Source: Chloroflexota bacterium (GTDB taxonomy: Bacteria > Chloroflexota > UBA6077 > JACCZL01). Taken from it: DNA of 64,000 nucleotides. The notes under the pieces were generated by a model. That model had not been told where the DNA came from and made no database searches. It saw nothing but the letters and a program-made list of their open reading frames with translations. Positions 51,515 to 60,235 of the stretch are shown here, one piece after another; the first letter of the stretch is position 1, and each line of letters starts with the position of its first letter. Both the position numbers and the translations under genes were made by a program. Where the stretch lies: positions 74,784 through 138,783 of the forward strand of contig JAUJPG010000008.1 in NCBI GenBank assembly GCA_030447245.1, written 5' to 3'.

Positions 51515-51562
51515 CTCTCTGCACGTCATCATGCCGATGCTCGTTGCCCGGTGATAGACCGG
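51515..51562. repeat. dispersed element, copy E (core only)
   Basis: CTGCACGTCATCATGCCGAT, GCTCGTTGCCCGGTGATAGA and CCGG match only the core and 3' part of the family. Remainder of 51421-51879 shows no gene. Confidence 0.45.
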
Positions 51563-51879
51563 CAGTGCCGAGCGGGATACCTTTTGGCGCCACGATCGCA
51601 CGTTGATGCTGTACTGGAAGGGCGAGCGTGGGGACCCTCGGGAGCCGGCGCTATCCCCAGCTGAGAGATCGTCACCGGTCGGGTCTCGTCGGCCCGCCGG
51701 GCTCTCCTCGGGAATGCAGCTGCCAGGTCGTTGCCTCGATCGAGACGGTGTCGGCCTCTACGCTCCAAGGGCCGCGGGCCTCAGGGCGGAACCAGCATGG
51801 CCCGACGTTTCCCATGTCCTGGGAACCAATGGCCGCCATGGTCTACCGGTCACCCGGCGCCGGGTCCGGAATGGCGCTC

Positions 51880-52995
51880 TCAGCCCGCCCTGGCGCCCAC
51901 CGGTTCCGCCTGGCCGGTGAGGTCGGCCAGCTTCGGCATGACCTGCTGAGCGAGCAGCGTCATCGAGCGATCCCAGATCTTCTCGTCGCCCCAGTCGGCC
52001 GCGAGCGCCAGCACCGCACCGAACCCACCGACCGCCTCGTAGAGCGCGCGGAGCTGGCGGGCGACCTCATCCGGGGCGCCGACGATCCAGATGTTGTCGG
52101 CCAGGTACTCGAGCGTGATGGCATCGTCGGGCATGGCCGGATCGGTCTTGAGCCCTTGGATCCGCCCGGTCTTCTTCATCATCGGGATGAAGTAGCGGCT
52201 GAAGTCGCGGCCGATCGCCCCCTCGATCGCCTCGCGCCGTGCCCCCTCGGTCGTCTCGGCGACGTGGATCGTGCGGGCGACGCGCCACTCCTGGCGCGAC
52301 GGCGTGCGTCCCGCCCGCGCCGCCCCTTCCTCGACACCCTGCCAGTGGGTCTTGAGGACGCGCAGCGGCACCATGTTGATGCTCATCGGGATCCAACCGC
52401 GCTCGCCGGCCAGGACGAGGGTGTCCGATCGTTCAGAAATGCCGGCGACGGCGATGGGCGGGTGCGGCTGCTGGAACGGGCGCGTCCAGACATGCTTGGC
52501 GATCTCCAGGTCCGGCGCGGGCACGGCGAACTTCCAGTCGTGCTGCGCGTACGTGCCCGGCTGGGGAGCTTCCCAGAGCTGCAACACCGTGTCGATCACG
52601 TCCAGGGTCACCTGCCGCTGGCGGCCGCTCTTCGGATCGATCCCGACGACCTCAAAGTCGCCGATGAAGCCACCCGAGCCGATGCCGAACAGGAATCGCC
52701 CGCGCGCCATGTGGTCGAGCTGGGCGATGCGGTGGGCGAGGTGGAACGGGTTGTGGTTCGGCAGGCAGGAAACGCCAGTTGCGAGCTTGATGCGCGACGT
52801 CCGCTGGAGGGCGGCCGCGATGAACAGCTCCGGCGCGGGGATGTTTTCCCACTCGGAGGTGAAGTGCTCGCCGATCCAGGCCTCCTCGTAGCCGAGCTGA
52901 TCCAGGCGCTCGATCTGGCGCAGATCCAGATCGAGCGTATCCGCCTGGAACGACTCGGGCGGGTGCATCGGCATCAGAAAGTAGCCACAGCGCAT
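51880..52995 (-). CDS. luciferase-like (LLM) flavin monooxygenase
   Basis: 371 aa. MRCGYFLMPMHPPE, GYEEAWIGEHFTSEWENIPA and NHNPFHLAHRIAQLDHMARG, then RGRFLFGIGSGG, are the typical alkanal/F420- or FMN-type LLM core. The C-terminal part (DNIWIVGAPDEVARQLRALY) is also conserved. The ATG at 52995 follows GGGAGG. Oxidises an unknown organic substrate with reduced flavin. Unlike the remnant at 49 kb, it is intact. Confidence 0.92.
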   Translation of the reverse strand: MRCGYFLMPMHPPESFQADTLDLDLRQIERLDQLGYEEAWIGEHFTSEWENIPAPELFIAAALQRTSRIKLATGVSCLPNHNPFHLAHRIAQLDHMARGRFLFGIGSGGFIGDFEVVGIDPKSGRQRQVTLDVIDTVLQLWEAPQPGTYAQHDWKFAVPAPDLEIAKHVWTRPFQQPHPPIAVAGISERSDTLVLAGERGWIPMSINMVPLRVLKTHWQGVEEGAARAGRTPSRQEWRVARTIHVAETTEGARREAIEGAIGRDFSRYFIPMMKKTGRIQGLKTDPAMPDDAITLEYLADNIWIVGAPDEVARQLRALYEAVGGFGAVLALAADWGDEKIWDRSMTLLAQQVMPKLADLTGQAEPVGARAG

Positions 52996-53053
52996 CAGTC
53001 GCCTCCCTGGGAAAAGGGCACCGCCCCGACCCTAGTGTAGCTACTCGAGTCGC

Positions 53054-54184
53054 TCACGCGTCGACCTCAACCCAGCCGCCGCGCTGGACGGCGTCGATCA
53101 GGCGGGCGACCGCCACCACGTCGCCGATGCTCGGCGAGATCACCTCGCCCCTGGCGAGCGCGTCCACCACGCGGTGGGCTTCGATCACCTTGGTGTCGGC
53201 GTATCCGAGCCCCAGCGAAGACGGGATGAACCGGCCGTAGGGCGGATTCGCTGGCCCGGTCTGGATGGTGGTGAAGCCCTGCTCGGCCGCGGGAGTATCG
53301 GCGAAGCAGACCTGGAGCTCGTTCATGCGGCGCATGTCCCAGCGCACCGCACCGCCGGAGGCGACGATGTCGAACGTCAGCTCACTCGCGCTGCCGATGG
53401 CCACGCGGTTGCCGTCGAAGATGCCGGTGGCACCGCTAGCGAACTCGGCCAGCGCCGTGAAGGCGTCGTCGTTGTCGACGCGCCGGGTCGCCCCGGGTCT
53501 GGCCGGGTCGGGGCGCTCGGGGACGGTGATGGTGGTCGTGCCGCAGACGCGGGCGATCGGACCGGCCAGGTGGAGCGCAAGGTCGAACACGTGCGAACCG
53601 AGGTCGGCGAGTGCGCCGCATCCCGCCTGCTCGCGACTGAAACGCCAGCTCCACGGTGCCTGGAGGCTGCCACCAAAGAGTGTCCGAAAGGAGACCTTCA
53701 CCTGGCGAACCTGGCCGATCCGGCCACCAGAGATCAGCTCGTGGGCCAGGATGACGGCCGGCGCCATCCGGTAGTTGAAGCCGACGAAGCTGGCCACCTC
53801 AGCCTTGCGGACCGCCTCCCAGATGGCGGTGGTCTCAGCCAGGTCGCGGCCGACCGGCTTCTCGCAGTAGACGTGCTTGCCGGCGGCGGCCGCCTCGGTC
53901 GCAATCTCCAGGTGGAGCGCTGGCGGCGTGCAGACGTCGACCAGCTCGACGTCGGACCGTCCCAGCAGCGTGCGCCAGTTGTCGGTCCACTCGGGGATGT
54001 CGAAGCGGCGAGCGAAGGCTTGCGCGTCTTCCAGCCGCAGATCGGCGACCACGCGGATGTCCGGATACGCCGCCGCGTCCGGGAAGATCCAGGGCACGCT
54101 GCGATAGGCTCGGGCATGGATGCCACCCATGAACCCGGTCCCGATCGCGCCGATCCCGACGCCGAGGGCCTCGGCGCCCAGCAA
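53054..54184 (-). CDS. Gfo/Idh/MocA-family oxidoreductase
   Basis: 376 aa NAD(P)-dependent sugar or polyol dehydrogenase type. GVGIGAIGTGFMGGIHARAY is the Rossmann motif; HVYCEKPVGRDL carries the conserved Lys of EKP; FNYRMAPAVILAHELI and GCGALADLGSHVFDLALHLA (with the DLGSH signature) follow. I chose TTG at 54184 with GGAGGG 4 bases upstream, since the Rossmann fold begins just after; the frame extends to 54298. Divergent from the ABC sugar operon, so it probably oxidises the imported sugar. Confidence 0.9.
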   Translation of the reverse strand: MLGAEALGVGIGAIGTGFMGGIHARAYRSVPWIFPDAAAYPDIRVVADLRLEDAQAFARRFDIPEWTDNWRTLLGRSDVELVDVCTPPALHLEIATEAAAAGKHVYCEKPVGRDLAETTAIWEAVRKAEVASFVGFNYRMAPAVILAHELISGGRIGQVRQVKVSFRTLFGGSLQAPWSWRFSREQAGCGALADLGSHVFDLALHLAGPIARVCGTTTITVPERPDPARPGATRRVDNDDAFTALAEFASGATGIFDGNRVAIGSASELTFDIVASGGAVRWDMRRMNELQVCFADTPAAEQGFTTIQTGPANPPYGRFIPSSLGLGYADTKVIEAHRVVDALARGEVISPSIGDVVAVARLIDAVQRGGWVEVDA

Positions 54185-54352
54185 CGATCCCTCCACGCCC
54201 GATCGGGGTGTCGGCCGACCTGTCCCGCGGGCCTGCCACTGCCAGCAGGCCTGTCGATGACCCGGGCGCTCAGCCCGAGCGGGCCACAGTGTCGGCAAAC
54301 GTCGGCCGCTCGGGGCCAGGACAACGTCCGCGCTCTATCAGCAATGCTCTGT

Positions 54353-54385
54353 TGTCTACGAATGACCCATGTCGAATGGTAGACA
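54353..54385. promoter_or_regulatory. operator-like inverted repeat
   Basis: TGTCTAC (54353-54359) and GTAGACA (54379-54385), perfect 7-base arms separated by 19 bases. The right arm overlaps the -35 box of the ABC operon. A repressor binding here would control the divergent dehydrogenase and importer; no regulator gene is adjacent. Confidence 0.55.
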
Positions 54386-54408
54386 GGCGCTCATGCTGCC
54401 GATACAAT
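54380..54408 (+). promoter_or_regulatory. promoter TAGACA-17-TACAAT
   Basis: TAGACA at 54380-54385 (one mismatch to TTGACA) and TACAAT at 54403-54408, 17 bases apart, about 100 bases before the first permease. Confidence 0.65.
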
Positions 54409-54507
54409 GGGGGCCAGCAGTGCCCGACTGCGAGAGCCGGGCTCACTGGAGCAAACTTGTGGTCATAGCCACCCCCGGATCCTCATCGCGCTCCTTGAGG
54501 TCCTGCC

Positions 54508-55443
54508 ATGGCTAGGCCCGTTGCCATCCCTGACGCCCGCGGGCGCACGGCCCTCTCGGGCCTCCACCTGCTCGAACGCCCGAGTGTGCTGGGTCCGGTC
54601 CTCGTCGCGCCGGCGATCCTCTACATCCTGGTCCTGGTCGGGTATCCGTTCGTCCTGGCGGTCTATCTCAGTATGACCAATACCGACGTCGCGACGACTG
54701 GACTGGGGCGCTTCGTCGGCCTGGACAATTTCCTGGCGCTGTTTCAGACGGAAGTCTTCTGGACGGCACTACGCAACACGCTGATGTTCACCCTGGTCTC
54801 GGCGGTGCTCAAAGGCCTGCTCGGGACGCTGCTGGCATTCTTGCTGGCGGAGAACTTACCGGGCACGCGGATCTTTCGCTTCGTCATCCTGCTACCGTGG
54901 ACCATCCCGATCGCACTCAGCTCGATCACCTGGAAGTGGATGTTCGACACGCAGTACAGCATCATCAACTGGATCGGGAAGAATATCGGCCTCATCCAGG
55001 GCAACCCGAACTGGCTTGGCGATCAGACCCTGGCAGTGATCTCGATCATCGCCGTCAACGTCTGGCGGGGCTTTCCGTTCTCGGCGATCATCCTGCTGGC
55101 AGGCATGGCGTCCATCTCGCAGGAAGTGCTGGACGCCGCCAAGGTCGACGGGGCCGGGCCGGTGACCCGCTTGCGGAAGATCATCGTCCCAATGATCGCC
55201 CCGATCCTCTTCGTTGGTAGTCTCTACGACCTCGTCTTCACGATGACCGACATGACGGTGGTCTACCTGCTAACGCTCGGCGGGCCGGCCAACACGACCC
55301 ACGTTCTGGCCTCGCTTGCGTTCCTGGTAGGCGTCCAGTCGGGCGCGCTCGGGCGCGGCGCGGCGATTGCCCTGCTCCTGCTGCCGATCCTGCTCATCGT
55401 CGTCTTCATCACGTTGCGCACGCTCCGGCGGAGGGACATCTAG
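54508..55443 (+). CDS. ABC sugar permease, MalF-like
   Basis: 311 aa with about six membrane helices (ILYILVLVGYPFVLAVYLSM; FVILLPWTIPIALSSITWKW). EAA loop DAAKVDGAGPVTRLRKIIVP. The second permease starts 2 bases after its stop. The binding protein follows the permeases, the reverse of the first importer. Confidence 0.93.
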   Translation: MARPVAIPDARGRTALSGLHLLERPSVLGPVLVAPAILYILVLVGYPFVLAVYLSMTNTDVATTGLGRFVGLDNFLALFQTEVFWTALRNTLMFTLVSAVLKGLLGTLLAFLLAENLPGTRIFRFVILLPWTIPIALSSITWKWMFDTQYSIINWIGKNIGLIQGNPNWLGDQTLAVISIIAVNVWRGFPFSAIILLAGMASISQEVLDAAKVDGAGPVTRLRKIIVPMIAPILFVGSLYDLVFTMTDMTVVYLLTLGGPANTTHVLASLAFLVGVQSGALGRGAAIALLLLPILLIVVFITLRTLRRRDI

Positions 55444-55445
55444 TC

Positions 55446-56327
55446 ATGGCCGCGCTTGCCGCTGCCTATCAGCCGAGGCGCCCGAGTCGACTGCGCCACG
55501 TCCGCAAGCGCGCCCTGGTGTACGCCGGCCTGTGCTTCTACGCCTTCATCGCCGGCCTGCCCGTGTACTGGATGTTCATCACCACGTTTAAGCCGGACCA
55601 GGACCTCTACAACCTTCGGGCATTCCCGCTCTTCTTCAATCAGCACGGTGTGACTCTGGACCACATCACCTTGCTCTTCAACCGGACCGGGTTCGTAGTC
55701 TGGATGAGGAACACCCTCGTGGTGGCCTTCGCGGTGGTGCTGATTACGCTGCTCGTCTCGGTGCCGGCCGGGTATGCGCTGGCGCGGCTGCGGTTCCGCG
55801 GCGCGGAGTCGCTGACGATCGGCATCTTCATGACCTACCTGGTGCCGACGACGCTGTTGTTCCTGCCCCTGGTGAAGGTCATCTCCTGGATGGGGCAGTT
55901 CGACAAGCTCGGCGCGCTCATCCTGGCCTATCCGACGTTCACGATCCCCTTCTGCACCTGGCTGATGGCCGGCTTCTTCAAGACCATCCCGTTCGAGATC
56001 GAGGAAGCTGCCATGATCGACGGCTGCTCCAGGCTGGGGGCGATCCGCCGAGTGATCTTGCCGCTGAGCTTGGCCGGCATGCTGACGGTCGGGATTTTCG
56101 CCTTCACGCTGAGCATGCAAGACTTCGTCTACGCCCTGACGTTCGTGTCGTCGTCGGACCAGAAGGTGGTCAATATCGGGGTGGTCACCGAGCTGATTCG
56201 CGGCGACGTCTTCTACTGGGGCTCCCTGATGGCCGGGGCGCTGATCGCCGGCGTGCCGGTCGCTATCCTCTACAGCTTCTTCCTCGATTACTTCGTCAAG
56301 GGGATCACCGGCGGCGCTGTCAAGTAG
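55446..56327 (+). CDS. ABC sugar permease, MalG-like
   Basis: 293 aa. YWMFITTFKPDQDLY and the EAA loop EEAAMIDGCSRLGAIRRVIL are typical. ATG 2 bases after the preceding stop, certainly co-translated. Confidence 0.93.
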   Translation: MAALAAAYQPRRPSRLRHVRKRALVYAGLCFYAFIAGLPVYWMFITTFKPDQDLYNLRAFPLFFNQHGVTLDHITLLFNRTGFVVWMRNTLVVAFAVVLITLLVSVPAGYALARLRFRGAESLTIGIFMTYLVPTTLLFLPLVKVISWMGQFDKLGALILAYPTFTIPFCTWLMAGFFKTIPFEIEEAAMIDGCSRLGAIRRVILPLSLAGMLTVGIFAFTLSMQDFVYALTFVSSSDQKVVNIGVVTELIRGDVFYWGSLMAGALIAGVPVAILYSFFLDYFVKGITGGAVK

Positions 56328-56374
56328 GCGCTGTCCCTGCAGACTGCGCCGCCAGGCGCAGGGGAGGATGCATC

Positions 56375-57865
56375 GTGGAATCAGAGCTGAACAGGGCCTT
56401 GGGGCGAGTTGACATGCCGCGGCGACGTTTTGTCCGCCTGGTCGGCGCGGCGTTGGTCGGGGGCGCTGCCACCTCGCTGCTTGCCGCGTGCGGCGGTGGT
56501 GGTGCCGCGCCCACGCCCGCGCCGGCCAAGCCGGCCGAGTCGAAGCCCGCCGAGGCCGCCAAGCCGGCCGAGTCGAAGCCGGCGGAGTCGAAGCCGGCCG
56601 AGGCGGCCAAGCCGGCCGACAAACCGGCGCAGGCCGGCCCCGTGGCCAAGCCCAAGGCGGGCGCGTCGCTGAGGATCCTGGTCTGGAGCCACTTCGTCCC
56701 GGCGTACGACGAGTGGCTCGACAACTACGCCAAGCAGTGGGGTGAGACGAACAAGGTCGAAGTGAAGGTCGATCACATCCGCAACGCGGATATCCCCGCA
56801 CGCCTCGCCGCGGAGTCCGCGGCCGGCGCCGGCCACGACCTGTTCGAGTTCCAGGCCGTCTTGCAAGCCGCGACCTACCAGGACAAGCTGGTGGATCTGA
56901 CGAGCGCCGCCAACGCCGTCGGTCAGAAGTACGGTGGCTGGACTGACATCGGCAAGAAGTTCGGCGTGATCGATGGCCAGTGGAAGGCGATGATGACCTA
57001 CGCCATCCTCCAGCCGCACATCTACCGCAAGGATTACTTCGCGGAAGTCGGCTACGACAAGTTCCCGGACGATTACCCGACGCTCCTGGAGGCGAGCATC
57101 AAGCTCAAGGAGAAGGATCATCCGTGCGGGCTGCCGCTGAGCAACTGCAACGACGGCAACCACAACTGGCGGTCGGTGCTCTACTCGTTCGGAGGGGCCG
57201 AGCAGTCGGAGGACGGCAAGAAGGTCACCATCGCTTCGGACGAGACGCTCGCGGCCATCCAGTACGGCGTTGAGCTTTACAACAAGGGGATGACCGACGA
57301 GGTCTTCTCCTGGGACGACGCCGGCAACAACCGCTTCCTGCTGTCCGGACGCGGCTCGTGGATCGACAACGCCACCAGCGCGTACATCACGGCCAAGAGC
57401 CAGGCACCCGACATCTACAACAACTCGGCAATCGCGCTGAACCCGACGGGTCCGGGTCCGAAAGGTGGCCGGCGGAATGGCGTCGACGCGAACGCCTGGG
57501 GGGTCTGGAAATGGGCCAACGACCCCGACACCGCTATCGCCTTCATTGTCGACTGGTACGACCAGTGGCAGGAGTGGGGCAAGGTCACCAGCGGCTACAA
57601 TAGCCCGCCACTGGTCGACATGTGGAAGAAGCCGATGCCGGGCCTCGAGGATCCCGACTTCAAGATCATGGAGGACTGGCGCGAGCTGTCCTTCGTAGCC
57701 GGGTGGCAGGGACCGTTCCATGGAGCCATCGAAGAGATCAACTCGACGTTCGTGATGCCGAACATGTTCGCTCGGGCGGTCCGCGGTGAAACGCCGGAGG
57801 CGGCCATGAAGTGGGCCGAGGGCGAGTACAAGCGGATCTTCCAGCAGCATGGGATCGGCGGCTAG
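56375..57865 (+). CDS. ABC sugar substrate-binding lipoprotein
   Basis: 496 aa, family 1. RRRFVRLVGAALVGGAATSL then LAAC (Cys about residue 39) is a Tat-like lipoprotein signal. A repetitive linker of AKPAESKPAE units runs to about residue 90. The GTG at 56375 has GGGGAGG 7 bases upstream; an ATG 13 codons on is an alternative. It follows its two permeases; no ATPase is nearby. Confidence 0.92.
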   Translation: MESELNRALGRVDMPRRRFVRLVGAALVGGAATSLLAACGGGGAAPTPAPAKPAESKPAEAAKPAESKPAESKPAEAAKPADKPAQAGPVAKPKAGASLRILVWSHFVPAYDEWLDNYAKQWGETNKVEVKVDHIRNADIPARLAAESAAGAGHDLFEFQAVLQAATYQDKLVDLTSAANAVGQKYGGWTDIGKKFGVIDGQWKAMMTYAILQPHIYRKDYFAEVGYDKFPDDYPTLLEASIKLKEKDHPCGLPLSNCNDGNHNWRSVLYSFGGAEQSEDGKKVTIASDETLAAIQYGVELYNKGMTDEVFSWDDAGNNRFLLSGRGSWIDNATSAYITAKSQAPDIYNNSAIALNPTGPGPKGGRRNGVDANAWGVWKWANDPDTAIAFIVDWYDQWQEWGKVTSGYNSPPLVDMWKKPMPGLEDPDFKIMEDWRELSFVAGWQGPFHGAIEEINSTFVMPNMFARAVRGETPEAAMKWAEGEYKRIFQQHGIGG

Positions 57866-58029
57866 TCGCGCGGGATCGGCACATCGCGACGGGCTTGCTC
57901 GTCCGGCACTGCCAGCCGGAGTCGGACGCGTGGGTGCGCGCCGGTCCCGTCGGAGCTGACCACCGGCCCGGTCCGCACCTGGGTCCCGGTCGCCTGGTAA
58001 GACGGCCGCGAGCGCCCCTCGCTCGGCGT

Positions 58030-58260
58030 CAGCCCGAGCGAGAGCGGGCCGGGCTGACGAAGCTCGAGTTGGCGCGGCGAATTGGCGCAAGCCCGGCCGC
58101 TCGTCGCCGACTGCTGCCCCCGGACGGCAACAATCCAATGCTACGGACGGTGCTCGAGCTGTTCGATGGGCTGGGGTTCGAGCTCACTCTCCGGCCAAGG
58201 CGCCGCGGCCGAGAGGAGGGCGGGGTGATGGCGGGGATCTGCGCGCGGAGCGGAGCGTGA
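58030..58260 (+). pseudogene. Xre-type antitoxin remnant
   Basis: GLTKLELARRIGASPAARRR, then NNPMLRTVLELFDGLGFELT and LRPRRRG resemble the helix-turn-helix and tail of HigA-type antitoxins. There is no own start or toxin. The stop overlaps the next start (GTGA). Confidence 0.4.
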
Positions 58261-59885
58261 CCGAAGCCGAGCGGCTGCGGCGGGTCGAGGCGGTCTGCCG
58301 GCGGGACCTGGCGGATCTGGCTGGCCTGGGCCGCCAGCCGCTCGGGCGGTTGGGCCTTTGGATCGTGCTCGGCGGACGCGTCCGGCGCTTCTCGCGCAAC
58401 GTGGTCTGGTTCGACCGGGCGGTCGGTCACCACGGGCTGGCCGCGGCGGCGCGCGCCCTCGCCCGCCGCTACGGAACCGAGATCGACGCGCTCGGCGGCG
58501 CGCCCGTTCCACGAGACGGGCCGCTGTTGCTGGTCGCCAATCACCCGGGCCTGACCGACGCCCTGGCCGTGTACGCCACGAGCGGCCGGCCCGACGTCTT
58601 GACGCTGGCGCGGCCGCGGCCGCTGCTGCGCTTGCTACCCGAGATGTGGCGGCGCGTGCTCGCCGTTCCCGGAACGGGCGCGGGCCGCGCGGCGACCGCG
58701 CGCGGGGCGCTGCGCCACCTGAGCGCCGGCGGCGCGCTGCTGCTGTTTCCGGCCGGGCACCTGGAGCCTGATCCGGCGCTGCCGGCGGGTGCCGGCGCCC
58801 CAGGTGTCGACCCGTTCGGCGAATGGTCGTCCGGCCTTGGGACGCTCATCGGACTCGCCGCCCGGCGCGGCATCCCGCTGCGTGTTGTGCCGACGACGGT
58901 CTCCGGCGTCCAGGCCGCGCCGATCCGCCGACGCTTCGGGCCGTTGCTCCGCCTCCGTCGCGGCGCGCGGGGTCGAGCCGACCTGGCGGCGTTGCTCCAG
59001 CTCGCGTTCCCGTCGCTCGGGCCGACGACCGTGTGCGTCCGCTACGGCGAGCCGCTCGACGCGGCTTCGCTCGTCGCGGCGACTCCTGACGCGGCCGCGT
59101 TGACTGAACAGCTCAAGGACGCGGTAGCGCAGGTGCTGGACAAGGGGCCGGATGCGCGCCCGCGTTCCTTGACGGCACCGCTGGACGCGCGCCGCGCGAC
59201 CCTACGTGACCCCCTCTTCCGTGAGCCCCAGGTGCGCGGCGCAGGCGTCGAGGCTGTCGACGACGGCCAGGCAGCCGTCCAGCGTCAGCGTCGCGGTCGC
59301 GGCCGTCCGAAGGCCGATCGCCGCCATACCGGCCCGCTGGGCCGCGAGCACACCGTTGAGCGAGTCCTCGATGACCACGCAGCGGCCGGGCGCGACACCC
59401 AGCAGCTCGGCGCAGCGCAGGAAGATGTCCGGGGCCGGCTTGCCGTGGGCGACGTCGTCGCCGCCGACGAGGATGGGAAAGCGATCGCGCAGGCCGAGGT
59501 TGGTCAGAATCATCTCGATCCAGCTCCGGGTACTCGACGAGCCGACCGATCGCGGCACGCCGGCGGCGTCGATCCGGTCGAGCAACGCGACCGCGCCCAG
59601 AGGCGGCTCGAGCGGGCCGCTCAACGCATCGACGATGAGGCGGCGAGTCTCGGCTCGGTAGTAGTCGGGAGAGTGGGCCAGACCGAGCCGCGGGATGATC
59701 TCGGCGAGCATATCGGTGTACCGCCAGCCGATGTAGGCGGCGTTCTCCTCGGGACTCAGGTAGCGCCCCTCACGGGCCAGGACGGCGTTGGTCGCGCCCA
59801 GGTAGATCGGCTCGGAGTCGAGCAGGACGCCGTCCAGGTCGAAGATGACGGCGTCGAACGCGCAGACGGTCACCCCCCAGTCTAG
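58257..59885 (+). CDS. PlsC-like acyltransferase with run-on reading frame
   Basis: GTG start. Residues 1 to about 310 form a phospholipid/glycerol acyltransferase-type domain: ANHPGLTDAL is the NHxxxxD catalytic box, LLFPAGHLEPD the FPEG-like box, VRYGEPLD the last block. The family is about 270-320 aa, but no stop follows: the frame runs another 230 codons antisense through the HAD gene (59202-59873), giving 542 aa. The extension is Arg/Gly/Ala-rich and looks non-biological; a lost stop or an indel near 59150-59200 is likely. It transfers acyl groups to a lysophospholipid or similar acceptor. Confidence 0.7.
   Translation: MTEAERLRRVEAVCRRDLADLAGLGRQPLGRLGLWIVLGGRVRRFSRNVVWFDRAVGHHGLAAAARALARRYGTEIDALGGAPVPRDGPLLLVANHPGLTDALAVYATSGRPDVLTLARPRPLLRLLPEMWRRVLAVPGTGAGRAATARGALRHLSAGGALLLFPAGHLEPDPALPAGAGAPGVDPFGEWSSGLGTLIGLAARRGIPLRVVPTTVSGVQAAPIRRRFGPLLRLRRGARGRADLAALLQLAFPSLGPTTVCVRYGEPLDAASLVAATPDAAALTEQLKDAVAQVLDKGPDARPRSLTAPLDARRATLRDPLFREPQVRGAGVEAVDDGQAAVQRQRRGRGRPKADRRHTGPLGREHTVERVLDDHAAAGRDTQQLGAAQEDVRGRLAVGDVVAADEDGKAIAQAEVGQNHLDPAPGTRRADRSRHAGGVDPVEQRDRAQRRLERAAQRIDDEAASLGSVVVGRVGQTEPRDDLGEHIGVPPADVGGVLLGTQVAPLTGQDGVGRAQVDRLGVEQDAVQVEDDGVERADGHPPV
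59202..59873 (-). CDS. HAD-family phosphatase/phosphomutase
   Basis: About 223 aa, beta-phosphoglucomutase-like. FDAVIFDLDGVLLDSEPIY gives the nucleophile Asp, VGSSSTRSWIE motif II, HGKPAPDIFLRCAELL the Lys and VIEDSLNGVLAAQRAGMAAI the acidic pair. I use GTG at 59873, just before the domain; an ATG at 59942 is upstream. Hydrolyses or isomerises a small sugar phosphate. Confidence 0.9.
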   Translation of the reverse strand: MTVCAFDAVIFDLDGVLLDSEPIYLGATNAVLAREGRYLSPEENAAYIGWRYTDMLAEIIPRLGLAHSPDYYRAETRRLIVDALSGPLEPPLGAVALLDRIDAAGVPRSVGSSSTRSWIEMILTNLGLRDRFPILVGGDDVAHGKPAPDIFLRCAELLGVAPGRCVVIEDSLNGVLAAQRAGMAAIGLRTAATATLTLDGCLAVVDSLDACAAHLGLTEEGVT

Positions 59886-60235
59886 CCAGCCCGCGGCCTC
59901 CGCGGCTAGATGCTCGCCGTGAGGACGCGCGGCGTCCCACATGGTGGCTCCACCAAGCTACGCGAGTCACGTCCGCTCCGGACCGTCTCGCGGGGGTTGC
60001 GATGGCCACCGAACGCCGGACTATCATCTCCGCAATCGGAGAGTCTGAGCAGCACCTAGGGTTCCGCCCGCTCCGCGGGGGCAGGTCCGAGCGGTGCCAG
60101 CGCCGCCCCCCCAGCCTCGCGGCGGACGCGGCGTACACCTTACGGGACAAAAGCCCTGATGGCGCGCGTGCGCATGGCCGACGCGCCCCTCGGGGCGTCT
60201 GTTTGCCAGGGCGTCGCGCGGGAAAGGGCGTGACG

